Assembly: GCA_031289385.1 (NCBI GenBank)
Contig: JAITPP010000005.1
Span: 1-5,518, forward strand
DNA length: 5,518 nt
Source: Prevotellaceae bacterium
Lineage (GTDB): Bacteria > Bacteroidota > Bacteroidia > Bacteroidales > UBA932
Direction of reading: 5' to 3'
The notes beneath the pieces are model-generated. The model had not been told where the DNA came from. It saw only the letters and a program-made list of their open reading frames with translations, and made no database searches. Of this stretch, positions 5,198-5,518 are shown piece by piece. Position 1 is the stretch's first letter. The number at the start of each line of letters is the position of its first letter. The translations under genes were made by a program, and so were the position numbers.

Positions 5198-5518
5198 CCC
5201 ACAAAGACACAAAGTTCACAAAGAATTTTTTATAAAAATATTTAGAATCTTTGTGTGCTTTGTGTCTTTGTGGGAGAACAAAAAAATCGTATTTGTAATT
5301 ATTTTGTAATAGTCAATTAATTCCCACAAAGACACAAAGTTCACAAAGAAATTTTTATAAAAATATTTAGAATCTTTGTGCGCTTTGTGTCTTTGTGGGA
5401 TAACAAAAAAATCGTATTTGTAATTATTTTGTAATAGTCAATTAATTTCCACAAAGGCACAAAGTTCACAAAGAATTTTTATAAAAATATTTAGAACCTT
5501 TGTGCGCTTTGTGTCTTT
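5198..5518. repeat. 125-bp tandem array of long hairpins
   Basis: Three copies start at 5198, 5323 and 5448, exactly 125 bp apart, and the third is cut by the window edge. Each complete copy is a 77-bp imperfect palindrome plus a 48-bp spacer. In copy 1 the arms 5198-5224 and 5248-5274 pair at 25 of 27 positions around an AT-rich loop. Each left arm has three CACAAAG units and each right arm the complementary CTTTGTG units. The two spacers (5275-5322, 5400-5447) differ by a single base, so this is not a CRISPR array. Copy 3 is one base shorter in its loop and carries A-to-G at 5457, which would still pair as G-U in RNA. The array begins 141 bp after mutS2, and no gene is visible in it. Confidence 0.85.

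Noticed and set aside
5198..5518. Possible CRISPR array
   Set aside because: The segments between the palindromes are almost identical to each other, the unit is 125 bp, and no cas gene is visible. It is an ordinary tandem repeat with a hairpin.

Overview
The window looks like a chromosomal stretch of an AT-rich member of the Bacteroidota, probably Bacteroidales-like. The reasons are three: promoter boxes of the TAnnTTTG type (TATCTTTG at 69-76 on the minus strand and at 645-652 on the plus strand); A-rich leaders without Shine-Dalgarno sequences before every start codon; and proteins (a long serine acetyltransferase and MutS2) whose termini look like those of that phylum. This assignment is an inference from style and not from a marker gene.

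Layout. Positions 1-54 hold the first 18 codons of an unidentified minus-strand gene with its promoter. Positions 115-470 hold gene debris on the plus strand: the C-terminal end of a WG-repeat protein with no start codon, then a 45-codon frame that begins like a signal peptide and runs into palindromic repeats. Positions 398-586 are packed with small hairpins. An intact cysE-type serine O-acetyltransferase gene lies at 692-1576. From 1577 to 2572 there is no intact gene. This stretch holds an internally deleted, frameshifted ISAs1-like insertion sequence between inverted repeats, surrounded by 7-bp tandem repeats that appear in opposite orientation on its two sides. An intact mutS2 gene lies at 2573-5056. 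The window ends in more interspersed repeats and an array of a 125-bp tandem unit, each unit carrying a long hairpin (5198 to the window edge).

How the parts work together. The two intact genes are housekeeping genes that do not belong to one pathway. CysE makes O-acetylserine for cysteine synthesis, and MutS2 is an ATPase/Smr-nuclease protein acting on DNA structures or stalled ribosomes. Each appears to be a single-gene transcription unit separated by repeat-rich DNA. I see no defence, biosynthetic or phage system here. The most notable content is the intergenic DNA: several distinct heptamer repeat families, a set of short palindromes with variable stems, a nested inverted arrangement around the dead insertion sequence, and the hairpin tandem array.
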